This document shows, piece after piece, positions 46,496-57,057 of a stretch of DNA of 64,000 bases. The translations under genes were made by a program, and so were the position numbers. The DNA is taken from contig OX388316.1 of NCBI GenBank assembly GCA_947579605.1, positions 17,983,290 through 18,047,289 on the forward strand, in the 5' to 3' direction. Below the pieces are notes generated by a model. The model was not told the origin of the DNA. It made no database searches and saw only the letters and a list, made by a program, of their open reading frames with translations. The DNA is from Athripsodes cinereus (taxonomy: Eukaryota; Arthropoda; Insecta; Trichoptera; Leptoceridae). How positions within the stretch are numbered: the stretch's first letter is position 1; each line of letters starts with the position of its first letter.

Positions 46496-47696
46496 TTGTT
46501 TAGATGATGAGGATTTATTAGGTTTTTTAAGCGTTAAGAATACATGATATTTAAAATATTTATTATCAGCTCTCGTCTCTCCACCGGTTTTCAAAATTTA
46601 ACATTTTCTTTAATCTCAAGCAACACGAACCCACACATCTTTTTCATCACTTGGACAATATAATACATCTATTCCTTTCTCACAAAATGTAATATTTATA
46701 AAATAATCAAATCATCTGCAAAGTTACACACGTTATTACGGATAACTTTTTGTAGTGGCAAGTATGTTATTAAGTGATTCGACCTTCTCGTATCAATCGT
46801 ACCAAGTAAAAAACCGTATTTTTGTTTTACCTGTAAATTACTTTTTAGATTTATTGACAACATCACCGTTGAGACTGCCTATCTCTGCTTATTTATATAA
46901 ATTATTTGTTAGCAAAAGTTTTATATTATTTGAAGAGATTTAGTTTTGTGAAAAGTGTTTTAGAAGAAATAGTAAAAAAAATTAATACGAAACCTTTTTA
47001 CTTTTTCCTGTAGAAATATACCTTCCATATGAGCAGAGCTTTATTCATAATAATATACCTAATTCTACTTCCAAGTTTTATTGAAATCTCAAAAAGTAAA
47101 CTTTATAAATTCCTAAAATCAAACCTACCAAAATTATTGGAGTGAAAACTTAGATTCACGATTAGTTTTTTGAAGTAAGTTTTTTACAAGAGTTTTGTTG
47201 GAATTATCAAGTTAATTTATTTGATATTTGATTGTATTTGTAACTGAATATTCGAGTACATTTAAATGTGTACCTATACTTAACATCTATCTAATAAAAT
47301 GACGATTAATTCATGCTCCTCTTATGATAAAAGAAAACAACTGAATTGCATAAAAAAATCTATCTTTCTATACCATCACGGCATATATCACAAAAGTGAT
47401 ATCCAGTTTATTAACTGCATTTTATAAATATGTATGTTGTCTTCTTCGTGCTAATAAATATTGCAATATATTGAGAATGGGTAGCAAACACTTCATCGAA
47501 GAAATTGAAATGTTAAACGTTTTACAAATACCTGCATTTTACAACACAGTGGAAAAGTGTAGAAAAGATTGGGAAACCTATTCTTTACTAGGATCACCAT
47601 GCAACAAAATATTGCGTTGATTACTTATAGCTCAATTTTTCTGCAGCCAGTTATAACATAACATAACAAGTATATGTATATCACATTGATACGGAA
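46496..47696. other. AT-rich DNA, nothing recognised
   Basis: Short plus frames at 46755 and 47396 (62 and 74 codons) show no domain. No assignable repeat. Confidence 0.45.
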
Positions 47697-47895
47697 TTGT
47701 TTGTAGAAGACGATGGAGAAGACGACTTTTATATTCATAACATGCATTTAGTCCTTTGGCTAAGCCATTATTTGTAGAAGACGACTTTTATATTCATAAC
47801 ATGCATTTAGTCCTTTGGCTAAGCCATTATTTGTAGAAGACGACTTTTATATTCATAACATGCATTTAGTCCTTTGGCTAAGCCATTATTTGTAA
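47697..47895 (+). repeat. 59-bp triplication inside a family X copy
   Basis: Three tandem units begin at 47718, 47777 and 47836 (gaagacgacttttatattca to gccattatttgta). They appear identical. The unit itself is a piece of family X (compare ggacgatctttatgtttatc in copy D), so a local expansion occurred within the old repeat. Confidence 0.85.
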
Positions 47896-48345
47896 TAGAT
47901 GCCATTCAAGACAGAGAGATAGATCAATGACAACTTTCATACATATTTAAGGCACTCTATAGGTAGCGTACCTACCTACTTACTGTAAATGAGAACATTT
48001 AGGTATACGAAAACATGCTTTGGAAATTTTAATCAAAACGTAAGTATTCGTCAATTTCAAACGTCGATTTGATCAGAAACTATTAAAGTAGATTGACGAC
48101 TTTAGTGTCAAAGTATGAAAAGGTTTTAAAGTCAAATTATTGAAAATGTAGGTGTTGTGACTGTAATTAAAAGTTTACAAATATTAAGGGTATATTTTTA
48201 GAAAATAATATGTTTCGTGTTTGTGAAGTTATTATAATATGTACCTACTTATTTACAAAATTTATATGCAAAGTTTACAAACAACCATAAGCAAACATTG
48301 ATCTAATGTAATCGGCTGATTTCATGGTACGAAAGTCGGGTCTTT
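47896..48345. other. AT-rich DNA, nothing recognised
   Basis: No assignable feature. Confidence 0.5.
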
Positions 48346-48624
48346 TAGAAATTAATTTATACTATACTATACTATACTATACTATACCCTCACGCCATGT
48401 CCCAAGTGGGGTAGGCAGAGAGAACGGAACGCCAAACAGATCTATCTTTACACACTTCCTTCGCTTCCTCCACATTCATACAGTTCCTCATACACGCACG
48501 TCGGTTCCTCTTACTCAACACGCGGCCGTCCTTTAGAATTTGATCCACGTGATCAAGCCACGTGGTTCTCGGACGCCCGCGTTTCCTCACACCCTTTCTT
48601 TCAGATAAGTATAGAAATTAATTT
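48346..48624 (-). mobile_element. RTE-B LINE with 13-bp TSD
   Basis: The minus strand encodes RKRGRPRTTWLDHVDQILKD, GRVLSKRNRRACMRNCMNVE, EAKEVCKDRSVWRSVLSAY and ends PTWDMA before the stop near 48390. A (GTATA)n tail at 48359-48387 follows. The sequence tagaaattaattt flanks the insert at 48346-48358 and 48612-48624, so the insert is 48359-48611. The frame is intact over 66 codons. Similarity to 33130-33614 is high. Confidence 0.9.
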
Positions 48625-48938
48625 TGGGGTTAAAAATCTATCTAATTTTGGAACATGCTTTTTGTGGTGTTAAATGCTAAATAGTTATTATGTATCGCGA
48701 AGTTTTTCGCTTTATCGCGAAGTCACGCACGTCGGTTCCTCTTACTCAACACGCGGCCGTCCTTTAGAATTTGATCCACGTGATCAAGCCACGTGGTTCT
48801 CGGACGCCCGCGTTTCCTCACACCCTTTCTTTCAAATAAGTATAGAAATTAATTTTGGGGTTAAAAATCTATCTAATTTTGGAACATGCTTTTTGTGGTG
48901 TTAAATGCTAAATAGTTATTATGTATCGCGAAGTTTTT
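48493..48938. repeat. 231-bp tandem duplication of RTE-B end and flank
   Basis: 48493-48707 and 48724-48938 match almost perfectly; the one difference that I see is ttcagataag versus ttcaaataag. A 16-bp spacer (cgctttatcgcgaagt) with its own cgcgaag copy separates them. The unit covers the 5' half of the RTE-B insertion, its TSD and about 85 bp of host DNA, so the duplication came after the insertion. Confidence 0.9.
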
Positions 48939-49493
48939 TTGTAAAAACTAACACTACATTTTTATAAAGAAATATTACCTGATAGTACATAGTCCGAACA
49001 AAAGGTTCATAAATAATTCAAGAGTTTTATTCAAGAGACATTGCCTCAACGCAATATGTACGCCTTTTGTAAAATTTATATTTGACAATAAAGTGTTTAT
49101 TATTATTGACTGTCCATATCTACGATTAGGTACCTTCTAAAAGGGTAGTAATCAATGAACGAACCGCAAGTAATGAACGTGTTTATATGTAGTCCTTTTT
49201 GTACCATTGCTCTACCAATTAATACTCGTATCAATTACCAAATATATTCACTATTATCTTCTGCGAGTGTGGTATCTATCGGATTCACTACATGAACATG
49301 TGTGTCATCTTCTTCAAGGAATAAAAAATGGGCATTCATGGTAGAAGACATATTATATCATCACTAAATAAAAGATGTTAACTATGCTTTAAACTTGCCT
49401 TTGACAAGTAACTTGATAGATTACTACAGTAGGTAAATAATGGGAGATACTACGGAAAAAGATAAAGTTATTTTATAATATAAAGTTATTTTA
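48939..49493 (+). mobile_element. LINE 3' tail in otherwise unassigned DNA
   Basis: At about 49020-49106: acattgcctcaacgcaatat, gtacgccttttgtaaaattt, then gacaataaagtgtttattat and tatt. This looks like a LINE 3' UTR with an (ATT)n tail. The rest is unassigned. Confidence 0.45.
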
Positions 49494-49617
49494 GAGTTCG
49501 ACGATAGCCTGGAGGTAGAGTCTCGGCCTCGTGAACGAGGGGTCCGTGGTTCGATACCAGCAGAATTACTCTTGACACAATCTAAATACGATCTTAATCT
49601 AGTCTTGATCTTGATCA

Positions 49618-49716
49618 TACGACGCACGAAGTGACTATTGGCCAAAAATACACGCAAACCGATCGCGCGTTAGCGGTAGCGCGATGTTTTTGACCATAGT
49701 CCCTTCGTGCGTCGTA
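49618..49716. mobile_element. 95-bp MITE with TA target duplication
   Basis: The MITE spans 49620-49714, with TA at 49618-49619 and 49715-49716. Inverted ends are cgacgcacgaagtgactatt and the complement cgacgcacgaagggactatg, about 30 bp long with few mismatches. The matching right arm of the foldback reads gatcatacactgag without it, which proves the insertion and its TA duplication. TA duplication is typical of Tc1/mariner-type elements. The middle (gatcgcgcgttagcggtagc) is GC-rich. Confidence 0.85.
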
Positions 49717-49896
49717 CACTGAGAAAAATACTCAAAACGAATCATTGGTACGGTACTATCAGATTAGGACCAGAGATCGTACAAACGATTCATTGGTATA
49801 AATCTATAATATTAACTCTTCGCAAACAAATCATTGGTAAATTTACCAACAACTTGTTTGCGAAGAGTTAATATTATAGATTCGTACTAATGAATC

Positions 49897-50417
49897 GTTT
49901 GTACCAGGGATGTTGTGGATGTCGATTTTTACACATCCGCGGATGTGAATGCGGATGCGGATTTTTGAAGGCTCACATCCGCGGATGCGGATGCGAATGC
50001 GGATGCGGATGTTTAAGATGTTATAAAAAAAAGTAGGAACTATCTTAGTTGGTAGGTCCCACTGTCAAATATGTGACGAAATTTTTGCTGCAATAATATT
50101 ATGGATTTTTTGGCGAAATATTTTTATTCTTCTTTGTTATTTGCAAAAATAAAATAAAACCAGCAAAAATAAAAATGCGTCGGATCTTGTCACCATTATT
50201 TTCGTTCCCATTGGTTAATGTCAAGTGCAAACGGCACGCGCCATTCGCCGGCCCCGCCCCATTTCTTTCTTGTCGCAAATTGTCTTACATCCGCATCCGC
50301 ATTAACATCCGTATCGATTATTGCGGATGCGGATGCGGATGCAGATGTCCAAATACATGCGGAAGCTCCGCATTTGCGGATGCGGATGCGAATATTCGCA
50401 ACATCCCTGGTTTGTAC
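49897..50417. mobile_element. hAT-type MITE, 505 bp, GCGGAT repeats
   Basis: The element spans 49905-50409. Ends are CAGGGATGTTGTGGATG (left) and CAGGGATGTTGCGAATA (complement of right). An exact 8-bp TSD, gtttgtac, lies at 49897-49904 and 50410-50417. Joining the sequence across it restores the foldback palindrome. Both subterminal regions carry many gcggatgcggat repeats (49937-50013 and 50287-50397, opposite orientations). No transposase frame is present. The 70-85 codon frames across it are products of the repeats. Confidence 0.92.
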
Positions 50418-50655
50418 GATCTCTGGTCCTAGATAGTACGTACCAATGATTCGTTGTGAAATTTCGTTAGTATTTTTCTCAGTGTATGATCAAAATCAAG
50501 ACTAGATTAAGATCGTGTTTAGTTTTGTCAAGAGTAACCCTGCAGGTGCCGGCAAACTCCCCTTTCACGACACAAGCTTTTAGTAGCTTACTGTGAAAGG
50601 TGTATAAGGTTGTATTTGGGTTTATAACGAAAACCCAGATATATCTTTTAAAAAA

Positions 50656-52457
50656 AAAGAACAAATTACAACTTCTTTGATGATGAAATTCATATTATTT
50701 ATTATCATCATATTTGAGAGTCATGTTTGGTCCCTCCAACGTCTACTACTGACGTGTACTAGTTGAATGAATGAATTTATTAAAAGTATTCTACCAGTTA
50801 AATAAATTGGCATAAATAAAACGTAACTAAAACTTCAACATGGCATTGCTACAATATAATTATGTATAGCTTCCTAGTTGCCGCATACGTACATAATATG
50901 TAGTTAGTTAGTCGTATGCGGCAATTCTACTGTGTTGTGGTATTCTCATGTCAAATACACGCATTACAGTCAAATAATAATAGCATTAATCGATTCCACA
51001 AGTAACCAAGGATTATAACTGCTTGATAAATATTCCAATATAAATGATATTATATAATATCATCTGCATGTATGTAAAATGGCACGCGGAATTAAATTTG
51101 TCGTTGAAAGGATGGCTAAAAGAATTCCCTTTGCACAGACTTCGCGGTCGATAAATTTCGAGCGTACAAAACACAATCATGAACAATGTTCTTTTTTTAA
51201 AATGTCACACTAGTTTTTTATTACAGATGGCGCTGGGTGCCATGGTAAATATCATAGAGACATGTTGGGGTGTTTGTTTTCTCTATTTTTCGAAATTTAC
51301 AGTTGTATTATTATTTTGAACAAACAGGAATAATATAAATAATACTTTAGGTTTTATGCAACATCAGTGGCGTGTTGAAATTGTATGTAAATGGTTTAAT
51401 TTCAAGCACTTCTACGAAGTAAAAAATGTGTAAAAAGTATTATGAAATATTATGAGAGTTTCTGCTTTACGACACAAATTTCTCCTCTTGAGTTTTTCTT
51501 TATTGTGACGATGCTTTTGTTTAAAGCATAGAATTAATTTAAAGCATTTTTTTTTTATAAAAGATTCGGTTGTATTATGGATAAATAAATATAACCAAAA
51601 AGTTCAATGAAACAAAAGAGCGACAAAATGACATTACACAAATACTTGTACTTAGTCAAATAACTTCATATTTTTTAAAATATTTTTTTTAGTAGTCTGA
51701 ACATTTTCTCTCATTATTTGTTCACAACTTATACAGCTTACATATATATCTTTTATAATAAAGTAGAGTCAATTGTAAAATATTCTATAATGTACAGTGA
51801 ATATACTTTGCATGTTTTTCAAAATTCTTCTTTTTATACTCCCACACTCTTCTCGGAAGCATATGTCAAAACAAATTCCATCCGTTCAGACTGATTTTTC
51901 GTTAGTCTAGTCACTTATAACTAAGATATTCCTAAAAGTCTTTGCCATAAGAATGGTATACTGGAAAAGATATCCATCTGAGTCAAAAAAACATTGTGAA
52001 CAAGAACGTTGCTCTTTCTAAAATATTACGAAAAAAAAACTATGCTAGATGATTTTCTCACAAACAAAATGACAGGAATATAATATAAAAAACATTCCTT
52101 GTAAAAATATCATTATAATCAGCTGTATAAAAGATAAACTGAAATGACATACACCTCATTCGTAAACAACCTAACCCAGTAAAATATTATATAGAGTACA
52201 CAGCACATGCTGGTACCATCAGAAAACAACAATGTACAAATTGAATTACATATCTCGGGTATTATTATTCCTAGGTCACGATATACTTAGTATATTATAA
52301 TGCAAAACTCATGACACGGATGTAGTATAGATATCGTAGAACAAAACATATCATGAATGCTGAAACTAAAGTCTTATTCGAATACCGTAAGTGAGTCTTT
52401 ATGGTTTAGAATATTTACTAGTTTTTTTTATTGTTTAATCGGATTTGGGTGCAGATG
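50656..52457. other. AT-rich DNA with one hairpin
   Basis: A hairpin with 12-bp perfect arms, ttgccgcatacg / cgtatgcggcaa, lies at 50878-50889 and 50913-50924, with a 23-nt loop. A GC-richer patch at 51080-51260 (cacagacttcgcggtcgata; cagatggcgctgggtgccat) is unassigned. Confidence 0.45.
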
Positions 52458-52520
52458 ACAATTAGATATATCGATTGGAGAACTATGTAAACATGGTTCT
52501 CCAATCGAGATATCTGATTG
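52458..52520. repeat. Hairpin, about 25-bp arms
   Basis: agatatatcgattggagaac (52464-52483) pairs with gttctccaatcgagatatct (52496-52515), 19 of 20 positions, around a 12-nt loop. Pairing continues outward with caat/attg. The ttctccaatc core also occurs in the ends of the TIR element at 35861-36468, so it may be a collapsed relative of that element. Confidence 0.75.
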
Positions 52521-52797
52521 GTCAAGTCTTTATGGTTTTGCATTTCTCTTTCTATACCATCCATGCATCTTCCAAGACGCCAGTGTATTAACTAGGTGTA
52601 TCTAGTGAACATACGGGCCATTTTTTCTGTTCTGAAAAAGGGTAAATGTTTTTAATAAATGTTTCGTTTTATATTTTTTTGAGAAAATAATAAAATACAA
52701 GACGTCTTAAATAGAGCTCATATGAAAGTAGATGAATTTACGTTAAAGGTATATGAAAATATCTCCATGTTTTATGATTAAAAAATTCATGAGTAAA
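52521..52797. other. AT-rich DNA, nothing recognised
   Basis: No assignable feature in this short gap. Confidence 0.5.
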
Positions 52798-52926
52798 ACT
52801 ATTTTGAGTTTTGTTGAAAGAGATGTCCTTGAGCGACATCTCTTTCAACAAAACTCAAAATAGTAGTAAAACATTTGTATAATAATTTCATTATGGAGTT
52901 TTACTACCTAAACACCGACACAGTGA
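52798..52926 (+). repeat. Perfect 30-bp hairpin plus conserved island, copy 2
   Basis: Arms at 52798-52827 and 52835-52864 are perfect complements (actattttgagttttgttga.. / ..tcaacaaaactcaaaatagt) around a 7-nt loop, cttgagc. The island follows 21 nt later at 52886-52926 (tttcattatggagttttact to accgacacagtga). Here it continues into gtgagtac, a perfect 5' splice-site consensus. The island is shared with 278-323 and 56907-56948. Confidence 0.85.
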
Positions 52927-54049
52927 GTACATAAATAGTCCTTATTTTATTTATATACCTTTTTGCATTTTGTTTTCTTTCTTTCTGCAGAAGACTCGCG
53001 ATGAAAATATTTTTATTTTTGTAGAACTATATTTTCTTACACTTTTGCTTAGTGAAATAATAGTATGTGTAGATAACTTATAGTTTAAGAAATAAGACGA
53101 AGTATAATAATCAACACGATGATTGAAGAATAAAAGGGTGAAATAAAAAAGAAGGATGCCATTAATTAAGATAGTACAAGAAGTGAGATTAATGGAATTG
53201 ACCCAAAAAGCTTTAGTAGAAAGTTAAAGTAAGTTGCAAAGTAGAGTTCCACTATAGATATTGTGAGTGATTTTATACTAAAATACTACATATATTATAG
53301 TATATTACTTTTTATTTTATAGTATATTTACGTAAATGAAATGTGTTTAGAAAAAAGTTTAACGGATTATTCCATTTTCCTTTCGAAGGAAATGAAATGC
53401 TTACAAAAATTTATTTGATACACGAGTACTTTTGTGAACTTGGTAGTGACTTATATACTTATTTGATTTTATAACTAAGCATGAACACGTGTATTTTGCG
53501 CAATGAATTATTTTTTAAAAAACATAGATATAATACGTACTGGCCATGATTTGTTTGAATTTAAATGAAACGCGAACGCCTGAAAACTATGTAATTTCAC
53601 CAGTTTTATCAAACGAAACAAATCATTATTAATTTTAATAAAACAAGACTTTTAATTTAAGTCAATCATCGCATGGTCATGTAAAAAACTCAAACAAATT
53701 TAAATTAAATATCCTGCTAGACACATAATTGTTTTAAAATAGTTTAAAACGATATAGTTTCTGAAGAAAAACATTGTTTAAAAAATGCTAAGCAAACAAA
53801 TCATATTTTATAAGCCAATATTATTGCTTCTTATATAAATTGCTGTTAATATAAATATTGTTGCTAATATAAATTTTATTTGAAATGATCGAACTGAATA
53901 AGAAAAATATAGTGAAATTGTAAAACATCTAATATTGTCAAATTATTACTTTATTTCGCTAACGATCCTTAAATCTTGTTTAAAACTACCAAAATTTTTA
54001 AAATTGCAAAAAAATCCTTTATTTATTTTGTTCGTACATAGAGGTATGA
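52927..54049. other. AT-rich DNA, nothing recognised
   Basis: No assignable feature. Confidence 0.5.
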
Positions 54050-54175
54050 CATAACTGGAGTGTTCATCACGCGGTGGTGGGGAACGATCATGCAATCCGA
54101 TCAATTTCCAATACCACGCTACATACAACCAAACAGTAGCGGAGACGGTGAAGTCACTCAAACAGGGTTGTCACA
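54050..54175 (-). other. Unassigned GC-richer segment
   Basis: The minus strand is open for about 45 codons (MSDFTVSATVWLYVAWYWKL, DRSPPPRDEHSSYVIPLC). The composition and abrupt edges suggest a repeat fragment, and its minus-strand start (gtgacaaccctg) resembles a transposon end. No partner end or second copy is in the window. Confidence 0.3.
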
Positions 54176-54639
54176 AAGCCTTTAATTTTTTATCTACTTT
54201 TTTCATAATTTTTTTTTTTTTAATATACCTATAACATTTCACAATGATGAAAGTACAGGAGATCATACCATGAAAGCCGACGCATACTGTCCAATATTTG
54301 ATGGGTATAATTATGGGTACATTGAGTTTTGTGTGGTATTTTATTGATACCTCCAAGTATCTGATTGGTAGAAAATTAAATTAAAAAACAATGTTTAATT
54401 CCACTATGAGAATTGTTTAAGTGTAAAAAGTTTTTGAATACAATGTAGTCATTATCAGTAACAACACAATTCTCGTAGGGGAATTAATAATATAAACAGT
54501 GTTTTTTAATTTAATTTTAAAAATAATCTTTTATAATGTATTTCCACAAAGTTACACTAGAAAATATAGAAGATTTATTAGAATAATACAGTTTTATTCA
54601 TAATGTTTTTATATGATTGTAATATTTTTCATGAATAAA
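54176..54639. other. AT-rich DNA, nothing recognised
   Basis: No assignable feature. Confidence 0.5.
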
Positions 54640-54770
54640 ATATATGTATTCCGCCTATTACTGTTATGATATGTAGTGTTAGTGTTGTATTTATATGTTA
54701 ATGTTATTATATAGTGTAAAAGGCTTAAGCCGTTTATTGATTCAATAAATAAATACATATTCTGCTTGTA
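54640..54770 (+). mobile_element. LINE 3' tail
   Basis: gtgtaaaaggcttaagccgt, then ttattgattcaataaataaa, closing in an (AAATA)-type tail. The ggctt-aagcc hairpin followed by an AATAAATAAA tail is typical of insect LINE 3' ends. No coding part is left. Confidence 0.5.
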
Positions 54771-56043
54771 CAAATATCCCTAGACCAAAACTCTGTTAGA
54801 CCAGTAGGTAAGAGTAAGCTTGAGATAAGCATGCCCGTACAACTTTACTTGCGTATGTGCTTGGCTATTCTTATTAATCGCTAACTTATGTTCGGATTGC
54901 CGACTGAAGCATGAATTTTTCACACATAGCCTCTACCGCATCGGAAACGAGAAGCTGATAAGAATAACGTCATTGAAAAGTGTACCAATTCAAGCAGAGC
55001 TTATTCATAATACACCCTTTTCATAGTAAAACGTGTTTTATGAACGTTTCAAGGGGTGTTATTGTCTTGATACAGCTGGAAAAAAGTATTTATGTTATTG
55101 TAAAGTGAATAAATATTTAAAATAAATAAATAGTGCACATGTCAATAAGATGATATTGTAAATTTAAATAAAATACATATACTGTAATTTAGAATGTTAT
55201 CAGCCATTGATTTGATCAGATTTTCATGAGAATCTAACGGCTGATATTTAATTAATGTAGTTTTTACAGTCACCTTACGAGATTCTATTATTCTTAATGT
55301 AAAACTGTTTATTTTGACATAAATATACAATGCGTTTATTTTAAGCAAACATTCTATTAAACGAGTATGAGAAATATATAAAAGGCTTTTGTTGCGTTAC
55401 TTTTCATAACTTTTTGTTTGACGATTCATAAAAATATCATAAAATTTATTGTAGCTAATTACATAATATAAGGTGTATATTTTAACTTTTAAAAGGATAT
55501 TTTTAAATTTCCCCTCTGTATTAGTACTGTTCAACCCACACTAGTAAATATATTCACCACTAACTGACTACCTACATAGGCAAATTGAAATAATACTGCA
55601 GAATATGGTAGTTCTGTAGACATTTGTTTTGTAAGAAACATGGTCGTAATCTTCGTTGCTGAATAAACGATGTTATACCGTTAAAGCTAGAGACTACAGA
55701 TGGTACGAAAACTCTGTCTGAAAGGGAAAAAGTTTTCGTCAATGAAATATTAAACTGTGCAAACACAATATCCGTATACTGAAAGTCTAGATTTTATTAC
55801 AACAATAAGCAAAATTTGTGCTGTCGTTTTGTGATGAGTAACCACTATAATTTCAAGATTTTTAGAAGCCTTTGAAAAACAGAACAAGCCAAAAAGTTCG
55901 CTTTGCAGACTCCGCTATAAATCAAATCCATAGGGATTTTGTTTTACAGATCGAGAGCATAATAGTGTGCTCGTGTAAGTATTTTACTATACAATTTTAA
56001 TGCCTTACACATACCTACTCCTTTTTATATTTTCTTGTCTTGT
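54771..56043. other. AT-rich DNA, possible short LINE tail
   Basis: A tail-like run (gtgaataaatatttaaaata, then aataaatag) lies near 55105-55133. No other assignable feature. Confidence 0.4.
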
Positions 56044-56195
56044 TGGGTTAGTTGGAAGATATCGCGTCCCTGCGATAAACTCGCCCATTGTGCAAAATTA
56101 TTCGTTTATAACATGTTACCTTATTATTTGTATCCATATATTTTGTACAATAAAGTTAAAAATAAAATAAATAAATAAAAATAATAAATAAGCAC
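56044..56195 (+). mobile_element. Jockey-like LINE 3' end, best copy
   Basis: Starts tgggttagttggaagatatc, then gcgtccctgcgataaactcg, then cccattgtgcaaaattattc. It closes with ttttgtacaataaagttaaa and a run of aaataaata repeats. The two short inverted parts (gatatcgc / gcgata) may form a stem. It is the reference copy for the blocks at 2619, 32106 and 41742. Confidence 0.7.
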
Positions 56196-56786
56196 AGCAT
56201 CCATGTTAATATTTCCTAAAGATACACCTCTCTTTCACCGATTCTGAGATCTTTGACTTTTCAAAATTATATATTTTACTTTACTCATTCGACAACTGTC
56301 TTGCGAGAGACTTCTGGGGTAGATCACTGACTTTCTGTTTTTCTCATAGTTTCTTAAAACTCAAGTTTAAATCAGTTTTTTGCAATGCAGTTTTCGTCCC
56401 AGCAATCGTATTTGCTTATGTTTTTTTCCAGCAATGCTACTGCTTCCATTTTGAGAGTCTCATGAACGTATTCATACACTTAATGCGACTTCATAATTCC
56501 AGCCACTTCTTTTGAGTACCTCCTGCATTTTTACAGCCTGAATATTCAACTTTCTAGTTGTATGTACTTAATATGAATTCACATAACAACTGATGATAAA
56601 ATTTCTGATAATATTTATTTACTTGGTACATTTTTTTCAGTTTTTTTTATTTTTTTGTGTAATCTTACATCTAGTTGCACCTTGATTAGATTATATTATA
56701 AAATAATTTCAAATAAGGCTTTCACGATGGAAATATAATTTATTTTGTGATCCTGGAAATACAAGCAGTAAAAGATTAATTAATAA
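56196..56786. other. AT-rich DNA, nothing recognised
   Basis: No assignable feature. Confidence 0.5.
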
Positions 56787-56948
56787 CGAAATAAATAAAA
56801 CAAGCGTTTTATTCTACTAATGATTTAATCTGTGAGAGAGACGTCTTTCGTCTTATGAGGACATTGTCAATTGACAAATCATTAGTAGAATAGCTTGTTT
56901 TATTTATTTCGATATGGAATTCTACTACCTAAACACCGACACAGTGAA
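56787..56948 (+). repeat. Long inverted repeat plus conserved island, copy 3
   Basis: The left arm 56787-56826 (cgaaataaataaaacaagc, 5-nt interruption, attctactaatgattt) pairs with the right arm 56876-56911 (aaatcattagtagaat, one base, gcttgttttatttatttcg). The loop holds two smaller palindromes, agacgtctttcgtct and ttgtcaattgacaa. The island 56907-56948 (tttcgatatggaattctact to accgacacagtgaa) overlaps the last bases of the right arm. Family unknown. Confidence 0.85.
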
Positions 56949-57057
56949 TTAATTAATAAGTAATCATTTTCCAGACAAATAAGTCGATTCGATGTGAAAC
57001 TTACATTAATTGATTATACCCAGTTATGTTAGTTTTTTGTAGATGAATTTATGTTTA

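Larger units (their letters stand above)
49558..50545. mobile_element. Palindromic foldback element with 3-bp TSD
   Basis: The insertion spans 49561-50542, flanked by CAG at 49558-49560 and 50543-50545. The ends are CAGAATTACTCTTGACA (left) and CAGGGTTACTCTTGACA (complement of right). Once the two nested MITEs are removed, two arms of 184 and about 188 nt remain, meeting at ggtaaatttacc (49836-49847) with no loop. Matching blocks include cgatcttaatctagtcttga, cactgagaaaaatact, aacgaatcattggtacg, ggaccagagatcgtacaaac and aatattaactcttcgcaaac. Superfamily not assigned; a 3-bp TSD is compatible with several. Confidence 0.85.
49494..50655 (+). mobile_element. SINE-1, copy 4, split by a foldback element
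   Basis: The head lies at 49494-49560 (A box gatagcctggaggtag, B box ggttcgataccag). The body and tail lie at 50543-50655 (gtgccggcaaactccccttt, hairpin, atatcttttaaaa). The intact copies at 2810 and 4335 read straight through gataccag-gtgccgg (or gtaccgg), so they show the empty site. Between the halves sits the 982-bp insertion described next. Confidence 0.9.

Noticed and set aside
47718..47894. CRISPR-like or satellite array
   Set aside because: There are only three contiguous identical units with no spacers, and the context is eukaryotic.
49424..49657. 77-codon minus frame across the SINE/foldback border
   Set aside because: It spans two different mobile elements and is a chance fusion.
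50175..50436. Overlapping plus frames rich in Ala-Asp and Cys-Gly repeats
   Set aside because: They are translations of the gcggat repeats in the hAT-type MITE and have no independent support.
52798..52926. Helitron 3' end (hairpin followed by conserved terminus)
   Set aside because: No CTRR end follows the hairpin at the expected spacing, and no TC-starting 5' end was found.
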